DNA from: Watersipora subatra
Taxonomy: Eukaryota; Bryozoa; Gymnolaemata; Cheilostomatida; Watersiporidae
Direction of reading: 5' to 3'
NCBI RefSeq assembly: GCF_963576615.1
Contig: NC_088717.1
Span: 36,287,802 to 36,351,801, forward strand
DNA: 64,000 nucleotides
This document shows, piece after piece, positions 46,290 to 60,200 of this stretch (positions are counted from its first letter, which is position 1; every line of letters starts with the position of its first letter). The notes below the pieces were generated by a model. The model saw nothing but the letters and a program-made list of their open reading frames with translations. It was not told the DNA's origin and did no database searches. A program made the position numbers and the translations under genes.

Positions 46290-46995
46290 CTAAACATGTA
46301 GATTGTGTATATAAGTTGTAGATATACATGGTAGATTATAGATGTAGTTTCTAGACTTACATGTAGATTGTACATGTAAATCTACAAACTGGATTGTACA
46401 TGTAAATAGTAGATATACATTAGATTGCACTTGTAGATTGTAGATATAAATGTAGATTGTAGGTGTAGATTGTAGCTACACATATTGATTAAACCTGTAG
46501 ATTTTAGCTAAATGTATAGATTTGACATGTAGCTAGTAGATATACATATAGACTGTAGATGTGAATTGTAACTCTTCTGTTAGCTTTTCACTATCTCAGA
46601 AACCGAATACCCTTTACTAATGTCATGTTGCTGAAATGGCAGCTTGAAAAATCAAGCGAGATCAGAATGAGCGATAATACACAGTTTTTAATTTGAAAAA
46701 ACAAAAGCAGAAAAAAACCAGTTCAACTCAACTTAGTGAAACAAGTTCTAAGTTCTTTACGTTGTGCTTAACGTACTGACTCCTTAAGACTGACCGTGTT
46801 TAATGGAAAAGCAAGAAGCAATAAATGTCACATCTACTTGTACAATTGTGAAAAGCCTTCATACATACAATATAAAATATTCCACAATATACTTGTAGAT
46901 TATACATGTAGATTTTACATACACATATAGACTATACATGTAGATAATAGATATACATGTAGATTGCAGAAGAAGATTGTAAAATTACATGTAGA
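46290..46995. repeat. Degenerate tagattgtacatg repeats in two patches
   Basis: Patches at 46290-46570 and about 46885-46995, built from variants of gtagattgtagatatacatg separated by unique sequence. Confidence 0.75.
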
Positions 46996-47972
46996 TTGGC
47001 TGTGCTTACCAAAACATAAGTTAGCACTTGTCTCTATAATGCTCATACGAATTATGGAGAACTTTTGGTTAGTTGCTGAATTTGTTTACAATAAACTACT
47101 AAGTATTCATAGCTATATACAATTTAAGTTCAAGTTAATATAACGTTATATTGTGATTTTATGCAAAATTTATTTAGAAATATAACTTATATGTGTCTCA
47201 CGATAAAGTTAGAAAATTGCAGATAAAAAATTTCCATTCCTACTATCGATAAAAAATTTATGCATAAAGATTTTGAGTGTGCCTCTATGAATGGGCACTC
47301 AGATTCACTCTATCATTGCAAAATAATCATTATTATTAAGAGTTGTCTTGACAACATAACGAGGAAGCAATTTCCTTAAGAAGTAATCAGTAATTCTGGG
47401 ATAAGTTTTAATGGTTTGCACTAACTGATACTTGCAAGGTGTACTCCTAGAATAACTTAATTCGCTTAATAAATAACACACTGTTCAAGGCTTAATCAAT
47501 AAGTAACAGGAATTTTGTTATACTGCTTTTTTTGTATTTAATCTACTAGATTACAATTTTCCACACTTCTATAATTTGGAGTTGCTCCTTAACACTAAAA
47601 TTTTTTAGTGATTCAAGTCTTTGTTATACTAAAATTCAAAATGGCTGTCAGAAAACGATAAAATTCCGTTACTTATTGTCTGACCTTTGTATTTCTTGTG
47701 TATCCACGTTACAAAAATATCTCAGAAGTTGCTAGCATTCTCATAACCATATACAAATATAGGTAATGCATACAAACATGCAGCTAATGACTGTACAAAA
47801 ATATTTAAAGAAGTTTCAGAAGCTGATGATTTACTTTTAATTTCAGCCAACTCAGCGCCATCATAATCTGCATCCTCTATTTATAGTTCAGATGAAAATT
47901 CTGAGCTATAAAGATATATCCTTTATAAATTTGCTGTCTCAAGTGTCAACGGCGAAGTAATAAGATTCCTGG

Positions 47973-48245
47973 TCAACTTTTACGATTGAAGTAATAGACT
48001 ACCCAGTAAATTATGTTCAAAATCAAAAAAGTCAATGGAAAGACAACTCTCGATATTTTATCAAGTTTGCTGACACTGTTGGCAAGATGGCCAGCTCGTC
48101 GAGCTCTACGTCGCATTGAGTCTCTATATTTGTGACTCCCTTTGAGGCAGCTGAGCAACTTGTGCCCAAAGGATACTTCCTTATATTTGGAACCCATAGA
48201 AATCATACCAATGCCTTGCACCAGCTTTGACTGCTTCATTTTCTT
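47973..48245 (-). CDS. Receptor terminal exon: M4
   Basis: Acceptor tgattacag; 273 bp, phase 0, stop at 47973-47975. Encodes the basic end of the M3-M4 loop, then [20 protein letters not shown] and IIYWVVYYF, the typical M4 of anion-type Cys-loop subunits. Confidence 0.95.
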   Translation of the reverse strand, partial: KKMKQSKLVQGIGMISMGSKYKEVSFGHKLLSCLKGSHKYRDSMRRRARRAGHLANSVSKLDKISRVVFPLTFLILNIIYWVVYYFNRKS

Positions 48246-51200
48246 CTGTAATCAGAACAAAATAACTTCTATAATGATATTATATGTAGAGACTCTACAT
48301 TTGAGACACTCTCTAACATTTTTGTGGCAACCTTGATTATGATAACTAATACCGCTGCTGTCAAGCACATTGATGACAAAAACACTGCAGAATTGGACTC
48401 TCTACTAGAGAGTGGAATTCTGCATTGTTTTTGTCATCAATGTGCTTGACAGCAGCCGTATTAGTTATCATAATCAAGGTTGCCACAAAAATTTTCCAAG
48501 TGAAGTTACCTGTAGGCTAGCTGAGGCTCTGTGCACCTGGTATAGGTTAGACTGTTTGCTATGGCTTAGTTTAACTGCTATAGATCAGATGCTTTGTTAT
48601 ATATCTGATACCTTTGCTATTTTTCAATTACCCTTTCTATATGTTAAATAGCATGAGATATGTCAAACATACACGCTATATTTCAAATAACCTTGCTATA
48701 TGTTAAGGATTTTTGCTATATGATCAAATACTATTGTTATATACAGTATTATATACCATTAATACATCTCCAATGCCCTTGCCATATGTTAAACACCCTT
48801 GCTATATGTTAAATAGTTTTGCCATATGTTAAATACTCTTGTTATAGATATAAGTGAGAGGGTCTTCCAATAATCAGTACAGTAACTGGCACAGTCACGA
48901 TTACAGTACAGCCACATTAAAGTGGGAGGAAAGATTATAACCACATTTCAGGTAAATATTTTGGCAAGAGGAAATTGGTCTGGCTTTAACTCACATGCAA
49001 CTAGAACTTCTATTTCGATTAATTTTGTTTGAGCAGTGAGCATGTACATTAAATTCTTGTAAGTTATTGTAGATCAGTTATAACTCAGTTATAGTTAGCT
49101 TTCTGTGAGAAACACTTCCCGTCTACTATATTGTTTTTAATTACTAAAAGCTTGTTTCAACCATTTTTCCAAGATAGAATAACAATAAAACAGATTAGTA
49201 ACATGGGCAATGTCAGAAACCTTTAAAATTATTTTAATAAATGTTTGTTGTAGCATCACAAACCTAAAAATACTTTTCACCCTTTTATTTAGCATAATCT
49301 TTTAATGATTTCAAATAAAAAGTTAAATTGTTCTATAAATAATAAAACATGACAAAAGGCTGAGAATATTGTTTTACTAAAATCAAGTTACACTAATATT
49401 TTTTTGTTTTTCAAGTTTTTAAGCTGTGAAAATAAATGAAATTATAAAGCTGGCATAATACATGTACTTACTAGTTGTTTAAGACATTGGGAGTTGTCCC
49501 CTTTTGGTGCCAAAAAGAGTAACTAGTAATATTCAGTAAATGATTTTTTGAAAAAAGGAAACATATACAGAAGGTAGTTTGATCAATATGTAGTAATGAG
49601 TGAGAGTATCACTCTTTACCAGGTTTCAAAGGTTTTAGTCAGTCGTCATAAGGAAATGCAAGGACAACCAATACCGAGGAATAATATGTTATTTAAATTG
49701 GTTGAGATGAGAATAGCTCGCAATCATCAATAGGCTTTAGCCAATAATGAACAGACAGATGGTTATGCAATGGTTTAAAATGAAGGTGCAAAGACTTAAA
49801 GAAGTTGTGTAGCAGCGAGCTAATAAACCAATAATATAAGCTATTGCTATATGAACCAGCAGAGGTGTTCAATCATAGGCCTAGTTGTTGGCCGCATTAG
49901 CAGAACCAATATACAAGCCAGATTGAAAATATATGCACTTGTAGCAATTATAAGCCAGCTCAGGTATCGCAAGGTGTCTGAATTGATAACCATCCTCATC
50001 AAGTCTTGTCTAGAGGGTGTTTTGAAACAATATAGTTGGGTTGGATGGGTTAGCTTGCTTTAATCACGATTATTAAAATTGTGAAATGCTTGTGTTAGTC
50101 TTTTACAACAAATTTGTACAACAGGACCCTTGCTGGAACAATCACAGGCCATATTTACCTTTGGAAATAAGTCTATAGACAGGGTTCTCTCAGATGATAT
50201 GCTTGGCTGAATACAGTTAATTGATTTATGTGAATATTGAGAGAACAAATAAGCGTATTATGTTTAAATGTTAATAACAACAAAGATATAATGTATTACT
50301 TTTTGTTGGAAGAAAAACATTAAGCTTAATAAATTTGTTTTTTAGCTTTTCCAACTTTTTGTCAGTTTACTAAAGCAAGCCTGTTGTTGCAGATAAACTC
50401 AATATATATACTGATATGGTTGTTAATTTCAGTTCAAGAGCAATTATGGTTGGATGCCCTTCTGAGCACTACCAACAGTCGCTGTGTGATTCGCACTACT
50501 AAGTCAGCACATTAGCCGTTAACCTATGACCTTAAGCTTAAAGACTATAGTTTAACCTGCTATACCTGTACCGTAGCTATGTAGCCCTATGTTATAAAAA
50601 AGTAAACTTTTTGCACTGGTGCAAAAAGCCTCGTTCTGGCTTTATCACAACAATTGGATTACTACAGAAATTGATAGTGTCAGCTGTCACAGTATTTTTG
50701 TTTTTTTACAAGTATATATAAGTTTATGATCTGGTTAGAAACTCTGCAATAAAAAAGTTCTAAAACCTACGTTGGTGTGATGAACGGCTTGAGGGTGTGA
50801 TCCCTTATCTTCTATATCATTACCTTGGTTAGGAATTGAGCCAAGGACATTCTAGTTCTATTACTAATATCTTCCACGTGTACTGATAATAATTTTAGTT
50901 TTAATAACAGTCCATGTTTATGTTTTTATGACAGTTGCTTCCAGATTGATAAAACGACTCCCGTATGCTGCTAGTCCAACACACTAGTATTCTGTCAGTC
51001 CTGTGTGTTGTTAGAGACCGTTACATGTAATAACTATTCGCACAATGGTTCCTACTTGCGGGAATGTCTGGCCTGAATGTCTGGGTTTGATTCCCATTAC
51101 AAGCAATATTTTTGCCTAGCCTCTGAGCATGGCATCAGTCAGGAAGAGGTGTGAGTAATTTTTTATTAGAGTAAAGATTTATTTTTGTGTCTCCATCAAT

Positions 51201-54200
51201 TTATATTGAGATGTAAAGTTAGTGATTATGCTTATTTGATGTAGAGACTTACTTTTCGGGCTTTCTCTCGCTTTCGTTCTGCTTTCCATTGCTGTATCTC
51301 AGCTTCGGTTGGTTCATCACACCGCTCATCCTCAGAGTCTGGTTCTAAGACAAGACATTGCAGCAATTAATACTATGAATATGTTAAAAGGTTTGTCTGT
51401 AACTTGAGCGGTAACATTAAAACATACATGATGTTGGCATTAGGTATAGGAGGAAGTATTTGATAGCAGAAATATAAATTGTAGAACCCATGATTTGCTC
51501 ACAAATTGTTTGCATCAAATGATTTTGAAAAGATTCACTCACAAAAGGTTCATGGAAGTTCGACAAACTATAATAAAGTACCAAAACGTGTGACATAGAG
51601 TAGTACGCGTTTCGCTTGAGGACATTTATAATGGAAGAGAAGACAATTCACAATTTTGAACTTATTAGCTGGCATTGAACACTATATGCACTGAGTCACT
51701 ATACTGGCCCTCTGCACTCAGACTATACTGGTCCCCTGTACTCAGACTATACTAGCCCCTCGCACTCAGACTATACTAGGCCCTTGCACTCAGACTATAC
51801 TGGATCCTTGCACTTAGACTACACTACCCCTTTGCACTCAGACTATACTAGCCCCCTGCACTCAGACTATACTAGCCCTTGCACTCAGACTATACTAGCC
51901 CTTTACACTCAGACTAGACTAACCCCTTGCACTCAGACTATACTGGCCCCTGCACTCAGACTATACTGGCCCCCTGCACTCAGACTATACTGGCCCCCTG
52001 TACTCAGATTATACTGGCCTCCTGCACTCAGACTATACTGGCCCCTGTACTCAGACTATACTGGCCCCCTGCACTCAGATTATACTGGCCTTCTGCACTC
52101 AGACTATATTGGCATCTTGCACTCAGACTATACTGGCCCCCTGTACTCAGACTATATTGGCCCCTTGCACTCAGACTAGACTAGCCCCTTGCACTCAGAC
52201 TATACTGGCCCCCTGTACTCAGACTATACTAGCCCCTCGCACTCAGACTATACTAGGCCCTTGCACTCAGGCTATACTGGCCTTTTTTAACAGGATGAAC
52301 CCATAAAATAGTATTTCACAGACTTCTGGCAGCAAATTTAATCTGCTCATTATCTTAGTCAAGCTCTGCAAGTCATAAATGTACCATTTATTATTTTATG
52401 GTGCAGGATGACTGTCCAATGGCTAGCAGATGACTCACCCATATTGTGGTAGTCGCCTCCTCCATGTTTTGTAAAGTAATGCACGCCAACAAATTCAACC
52501 ATGGAGAGAATGAGGAATGTAAAACACATCTGTACATAGAGCTCTAAAGCTGTCACGTAAGGGACCTGAGGTAGGTCTTGGTCAGTGCCACGAGACATCG
52601 TTGTCAGTGTGAGAATCACAGTTATGCCTATAACAATTGTGGGTTAGAAGTTTATTTAAATACATGTACATTCATTTGTATTTCTAGGAATTCATTTCTC
52701 GCAAAGCATCTATCACGCGAGCAGTAAATGCAGTGCATACAAACAAACATGAAGTATATAGGGAAAATTTCATTTTTCATTTCTTTTGTTTTCAACACAA
52801 TTTGTTTCACGACAAAAGTCGATGAACCTGTTCATTGAGGACAATAGTCCCTGATGAACCTGTTCATTGAGGACAATAGTCCCTGATGGACCTGTTCATT
52901 GAGGACAATAATCCCTGATGAACCTGTTCATTGAGGACAAAAATCTCTAATGAACCTGTTCATTGAGGACAATAATCCCTAATGAACATGTTCATTGAGG
53001 ACAATAACCCCTGATGAACCTGTTAATTGAGGACAATAATCCCTAATGAACCTGTTCATTGAGGACAATAACCCCTGATGAACCTGTTAATTGAGGACAA
53101 TAATCCCTAATGAACCTGTTCATTGAGGACAATAATCCCTGATGAACCTGTTCATTGAGATGAAATGATATAAAGATACCGATACTTTTTTGATAAATTT
53201 TGATCCTTTTCTGCAATCCACTCTTGTTTCAAAATATTTGAAACATTACAAAGTTTCAAATATTTTAACAAAGCAAAATGGGAGTAGAAAGATAAAGTGC
53301 CTTACCAAGTCCGACACGATCCGAAGTAGCTTCTCTGTTAAGCCAAAACGTCACCCAGCTCATCGTAACAAGTAGAATTGAAGGAACGTAGATTTGTAAA
53401 AGAAAGTATCCCATACGCCTTTTGAGCTTGAACGTGACAGTCAGTGATGAAAATGATGCTAAAATTTAAAAACAGTATTTAAAAGCTCATGGCCAACAGA
53501 GAATACATAAAATTAATTTGAAAAAGTTAGAAATTTTACAGCTACAGCTTGTCATAATGTTAATCGTGTATCAGTTAGATAAATTGCGATTGCATTCATC
53601 TCCTACTACGGAGAGTAAAGTAGTACTCCCCATCGGGAGTAAAATATTGGAAGCTGTAATTAGGTAAACAAGGGAGTTGGGAAATATAAGAATAGCGGTA
53701 GTGTTCAAATTTGCATGTATTCAGATTGTGTTTTAAAAGAAGTAAAGGTAAGTGAGAGGTGTTGAAGATGAACTTACACAAAAATTTATCAGAAAGCTTC
53801 GGTATTTTTTTACCATTTGCGACTGTTTCTAATGTTTGAGGTGATTTGACTAAAAAGATGTTTTAGGATTAAAATCGACAAAGCTGGATCACAATTGAAA
53901 TGATAAAAGAAAACGTGTGACATGACGTCTCTAGTTGTTATCGTTGCTATAGTTGATATCGGCTATTGTGTTTATATCGCAGCGTTATGCATCTCTATCT
54001 GTTAGTCTCTTTGCAACTATTAATAGAGGTCATAATCGCTCTTTCGCTTGATCTGATTATTTTAATCTTGAAACATTCCGACAGTCTGATCGCCTCAAAC
54101 ATCAAAAATAATCGCAAATGATGAAAGGTTTTTGGCTACTTTTTGATTAAAGTCTACTAAAAACTTGACTTAAGGTCATCTTTAAATAGTCATTGAGTGA

Positions 54201-57200
54201 GAAAGTAAGTGGTGAAAAATTATATTTAAAAAGTAGAAGTTTTATCTACTAATAGCTTGTACGTATTAGTAAAACCAACACCATCATGCATTCAGAATAT
54301 TTGAATGAACTAAAATACATAAAAGTTGAGGTGATTTCCACAACAGCCGGCTTGTGCAACGGTGTATGTAGCTTGTGTTTCCAACACGTGTCCATTCCCA
54401 CTAAATGGTAAAACAAACTAAGATCACAGCGAAAATTAACATGATAGTACTATGGCTACCAATGGAATGGAGGGTGTGTTGCAATGCTTGGTGCACAGGC
54501 CACTACGATTCATACATAATTGACATAAACATGAAGTGGTGAAACAATGCCGACAGACATAATGGATGTTGTTAGTAGCAGTGCTCTAAAGTGCTACGCA
54601 GCATTCGTACCATTTGTTTGGCTTAAATCTGCAAATATCGATGACAACAATCACAATAATGTAGGAAAGGGGTTTGCATTTGAACAGCTTTTGTCAAGAG
54701 CTTTATGTATTGATATTCTAATTTATTGTAAAAGTTTATAAATATATTCTATACTCTACAATATACACTTTCATAGGGAGCTTAGACTAAGAACATGGAA
54801 TTTTGGGAAAGGTTAACTTCTCTGGCTATGGTAAAACTGTACAAAAATTATAATGTGGCAAAGCATGCTTAATTTTCTGGTTTCATATCACAGAGCATGT
54901 GTTAATTATAATTCTTAAATTCCTGGTATTATTCTGCTCTGTTTATAACACCTTCAACTTAAGGAAGTCAGAGAGAAAGTGAGCTTACACTAGTTATAAT
55001 GGTTCAAGCAGTTTTCAACTTTGACCAGTGCCTGAAAATATCAAGTCATTGTCTTTTGACAAACAAGCTTTTTTACACTGGCTGATCTTGCTAGCAAATC
55101 CATAAAGTATTTGCTATTGGCCAATCAAATATAGGTGATTTTCTAAAAATCCATGTCTCTAACGTTACAGGTATAGCAAATGTATTGGGGGAATAAAAAT
55201 ATGTGCGCCCTAATAAAAGAAGGAATTATGCTCACTACAATCACAGTACAATGAATGTAGCTATAATTGGTCAACGCTATGTTACTTGGATCTTGACAAT
55301 GTCATTAGCTCTTTAACAATGTATCCCTTTTTGTAAGACAATAGCATATTTTTCGAAAAGTGAGATTTCTTTCTAAAAATTATCGAAGGCCACGGTAGTA
55401 ATATTTAGGTACACCTTATAATAATAGAAAAAGTTTCAAAAACCATTACATTTCAAGGCAAAGGAAAATTTTTATTGCTACCAGATAAAGTACAGACGAA
55501 GAGAAGACTTGTTGAATGCTTTGTTTCGGGCAGCTACAGTTAACACGATGGTTGTTATTGCACAAAGCTATTTACTACATGCTTGTCCTAAGTGACCAGC
55601 CTGCTGTTGCCTGACCACATCAATGCTTAAGGAGTAGACTGAAGAGTACTAGAAGCCACTTACTGTCCTTGATAATAGTGCTGCCATTTACATGTGAGTA
55701 GCTTGTGATGTCAAACTGAGACAGCGTGACATCCTCATTGACAACTATTGACTGGTTGTTGCCATTCTTCCAGCTGTATTGTATTAAGTTAGTATCCTGG
55801 GAAACTGTAATTCATGGAATATATGCTAGAGATAGGTCGGTGAGGCGAGTAGTCTTAAAAGGATAAGGGGAATAAGGTAGTATAGGGAGTATAATATAAG
55901 TAGTACAAGGTGCTATTGGATCGCCGTATTATAGGTTGGAGTACACCTGAGATAGTCAGATTTCAATAAACTTTATAGAAGAATTATGGTAGGTTGGGAT
56001 ATAAGATAGTAAATGGCGGCTAAATTAGATAGTGTAGGTTGACTGAGGATATGTACATGCATGGTGGGACAACATTAAAAGCTTTATAAATATGACTATC
56101 CTGGCAGCCCGGTGCGCTGCAAGAGATGCTCAGGCATGCTGACAAAGCATAGAGAATAACTATGGGCACAATTATTCCATAACATGCAAAGTCACTGACT
56201 GGTGCAGATGTTGTCCTGTTAGGCTACTAGGCCTAAGGCTGTGGGTTTGAATCCCGCTTGTGCCATGAGAGATCATCAGGCGCACTGATAAAGCGATAAG
56301 CGATGAAGCGATCACTATGAGCGCCATAATTCTATTGTAACAGAATGTGATGATTAGCTCAGATATTAGAGTGTCGCTCCAACGTGATGGAAGTCTTTGA
56401 TTTTGGAAAATAAAACCTTTTTTCCTAATCTCTAAACTGTGACTTTGGACAGACAGACAAACAAGGCTCTTTTAGAGTCAAGATTTCAATGTTCTTAGGT
56501 AACAATAACTAAACAATTGTTTTACGATAAACGCTTTGGATGTATGTATGGGTTATATTCACAGCTTATCAATAGCGTAATTACAAAGCATGTGACATAT
56601 CATATTTCTCCATGTTTGTAAATGCTATGATAATGCTAGTTGTGTACTCCAATATATTACAGATTAAGAAGCTTGTTACACATGTCACTCTCTCTTGGTG
56701 CATGAGCCTGCTATGGTACTAGTGATTTATAGCATGAGCCATTTCAAAACAGAATTGAAATTTTTAGTAAGATTTGTACTTTAGATAAAGTTAAAATTAC
56801 ATTAGTTTTAAACAGATCAATTAAATTTACTAAAACTACATATAATCTTTAGGCTAGTTCTGTTTTAACAGCCAGAGACCTACGAAATTATTAGCTTACA
56901 ATCTCATTGGCTAGAGTTATTATACACCTTACATTTTCACTTCTTACCACGTGTATAAATAATCAATGACAGCCAGGGGCTTCTCAAGCTGTGGTCATAA
57001 GAAGTGGAAGATTGCTTATGTTTTGACATGTATAACAGGTACTTCGAATGTGTCAGATAATAAAGAGGTATACTCACAGCTAAGAATAGTGAGCATGCAT
57101 TCTTGAGTGTCCATGGGATAAGCATGCAATTTCATTGGACAGTCAGCTTTAATCGTAAGTCTACAAGCAATAAATTAGGCTTCTTAGACCATTCGTTGTT

Positions 57201-60200
57201 AACACTGACTAACCTTGTATATACAAGCGAAGCCACACCCCCTCCTAGACTGCGTTAACAACTTTCAATCAAATGTAAAAGCGCTTAGGTTAGCGCAATT
57301 CTTTCTGAGCTGAATAGCGTATTGAAGTTTGAAGAACTTCATGAAAAAACCAACTCATGTAAATAGTTTTTTACACTCTTTCACAAATGTGAAGTTTTAG
57401 AGATAACTTAAGAAACATAATGGTTGATATACACCGAGTCTGATAGTCTGTTTTTTATTAATAGGAAAACAAATAGCTTTAGTATAAAGCTCTTTGTGCC
57501 GAGGGGAAGAAACTTTTTATCTTGTCTACTTATTATACTCATTTTTAAACATTTCAATCAGCATGTAATTAGAAACTAGTGTTCTGTCAGCCATTTTTCA
57601 TTTCTCATTAGATTAGAAGTGCCCACAGTATATTGCGCATACCTATCTCAAGAACTAATTGTTCAAATAATTTAAAACTTTAGAGTTACATGGGAATGTA
57701 TACCGCGCAAAGCGACCACAATTTCGTATTCCTCCGTAAACTAGAAGTACAGAAAAACAACAGAAAACCATGAATCCGAGTTTACTCAGATCAGATAGGA
57801 AAACATTTCTCTGAATTATTTTAAAGTGTTAAATCTTGGCAACAAGCCAACCAATTGAAGTGTACACATCTCAGCAAAAGATACCAAAACTTAATAAGGT
57901 AGTTACACTAGCCATCACCAAACTGAAAAACTTGGATCATCCTAGTTATTGTTTCTTCTAAGATTAGGCATTCCATTTTATATGTTATAAATAATGATTG
58001 AACCAATCCTTTGTAAAATAATACAGTAATAATAATATATTAGCTAATTAAATACAAACTGCAGTTTTGATTGGCTGAATAAAGTTGGACCTGAGCTAAG
58101 CCATTCAGTTCTGAACTTGCCTCGCTTTGGTTTTTGATTGTTTTTTCAAAAAAATTTCCAGTGTTGAGATTTTTCCTTCAGCTGGTTTGTGGTGGTCTTT
58201 TTACAATAGCTTTATTTTTACAAGCTGTTTATTAGACAATCACACCACAAATCTTGCGGACGCGTACAGAAGTCACGGTTGTATTTTACCACAGACTGTC
58301 TATCCTAAAATAAGCTTGATCTTTATCGATCATGTGACCAATACGTGGTATAACAGCCAAGCTATAATCAGCGTAACCAATAACAGACTATGGTCTGGCT
58401 TCATTTAATGTTGGACTAAACACATTTCTTTTTTTAGACTAATTAGCAAAAATGAGCAGCAGAGTGTGCTTTGTTGGGAAAAATTAATGTAAACCCTCAT
58501 CGTTTATCTATTTTTGGGTCATTTTCTTAGTTTTTCATTGTTTTAATGAAGCTTTATCCAAATCAACAGTAGTACTGTGAAGATGTTCATAAAGCAGTTA
58601 TAAGAAGCAATGAATGCCATTTTGGAATACTGTGGAGTGTTAATTTAGCTGCAAAGAGCATGGTAAAGGTGTTCATTTGAAATGGAGCGAAGTTGTGTAA
58701 GCATGCCCCTTGTAAATAGTCAATATAAAAAAAGATGAAATCTAAAATATTATCTTGTAAGGTAAAGTTACAAAGAAGTCTGAGGTTCTCTGAGAGATCA
58801 TGAAAGAAAGATGGAGTATAATGCCTGCTTAGTTTACTGCAAGCAGAGACTGAGTGTGTTTTTAAGAGTCATTGCCACACAAACAATATCTCTTTGATCT
58901 TGGCTGGACATGAACATGTCTAAGTCTATTGGCAAGAGAACCTCAACAACTGGAGACATGTCCAGCTGCACACTGCAAGTTAAGGTTAGATTTCATTCCT
59001 GTCACCAATGGCACTTTTCGAAATTGACCCCAAACCTATTGTTTGGAGGTCGAGGGTTTGAGACCAATGGGCCATGGCTCCGAGCATATATCAGATAAAA
59101 AGCAAACACTTGATCACTAAGACTGGTGAGAATCGATCTAACCTATAGCTGTTTCAGCTGAAACCATGTGAATACTGCTTGCTCTCAACCTCACACGCTA
59201 TAGACACCCTCTTCTCCTCAACCAACATTTCATGTAACAATTACAAATTCTATACTTTTTATCTGTGATTTTATCAATGAACATATTTAAATGTGAAATT
59301 CTTGTGAGCAAAGTTCATCGTATCAGCGAAGTGTGATCCTATACATAAAACCTACAAGATCGACAGCAACTTTTTTAAGAAGGGGCGTTATTGCAAGCTG
59401 CCCTAAACAATTACATCATTCTAGGTAGATTGTTAACTATCTAGCTATGTTGCAGCTGTAGGTGGCTAAACAACTTCAATGCCTAAAGTTATTAGACTGA
59501 GATTCAGCGCTCTTGAATAGCTAATTACCACTCATCCCTTGCATCGTATACAAAATTAGTCTTCAAACATGGCTCACTATTTCTACTGCTTATCCTTTCT
59601 ATGCAATTGCAAAAAAGCAAATGAAATTGTTGTTTTATTCTTCAAAGGGAAGGTTTATCTAAGTTTAACCAAGGATAACCTTTTTCTGCTGACTCAACAA
59701 TGCCTTTTATAAGCCTGTATTAGGGAAAAGTTTAGAAAATGGAAGTTTTCATGTTCCAATTTTAAATAAAAAATGAAGTATTCTTTTTGTCCTATTTTTT
59801 ATAGTTTAAGCAAACATAAAAATTTAAAATTGAGTAGTACCAAACTTTCAAATATTTGCAGTAACAATATAATGTTACTGGTGACGATAAATGCCAGCAT
59901 AAAAGAGGCATGGTTTCCTTTGCAATGCGTAAATGAAAAATTAGGTTGTATCGCAATTCCCATGACTACACAGGTTTTTAGAAGCAATTGATCTAGTTCA
60001 TCGCATTACTAGTTCGTAGTAGGTTAGTTCCTAGTAGTTCTGAGTAGGATCTGTAGCTCGTTCCTTAGCGAGTTCGAATGCTGGTTTGATCGCTATAAAA
60101 CCTCAGCACATCGATCTCTACGCCACCATTGGTCACATTTGTTTTTTCACCAACTAATGTAAAGGCTTTAGCAAGCGTTAGTTTGCATTTCTGAAAAAGT

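Larger units (their letters stand above)
44819..47972. other. Intergenic region between convergent genes
   Basis: TRPV copy 2 and the receptor gene point towards each other across about 3.15 kb. It holds presumed 3' UTRs, a GAAT-type microsatellite and degenerate tagattgtacatg repeats. No gene recognised. Confidence 0.6.

Noticed and set aside
52835..53160. CRISPR-like direct repeats of 32 bp
   Set aside because: Units are head-to-tail with no unique spacers, and the genome is eukaryotic. The same reasoning excludes the arrays at 25462, 43636 and 51690.
55664..55797. Receptor exon start at the nearer acceptor (tttcccag)
   Set aside because: Joining there after the preceding exon gives an immediate TGA; the acceptor seven bases upstream restores frame and family alignment.
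58127..58408. 93-codon plus-strand frame inside the receptor intron
   Set aside because: No recognisable domain; the codon content looks like intron.
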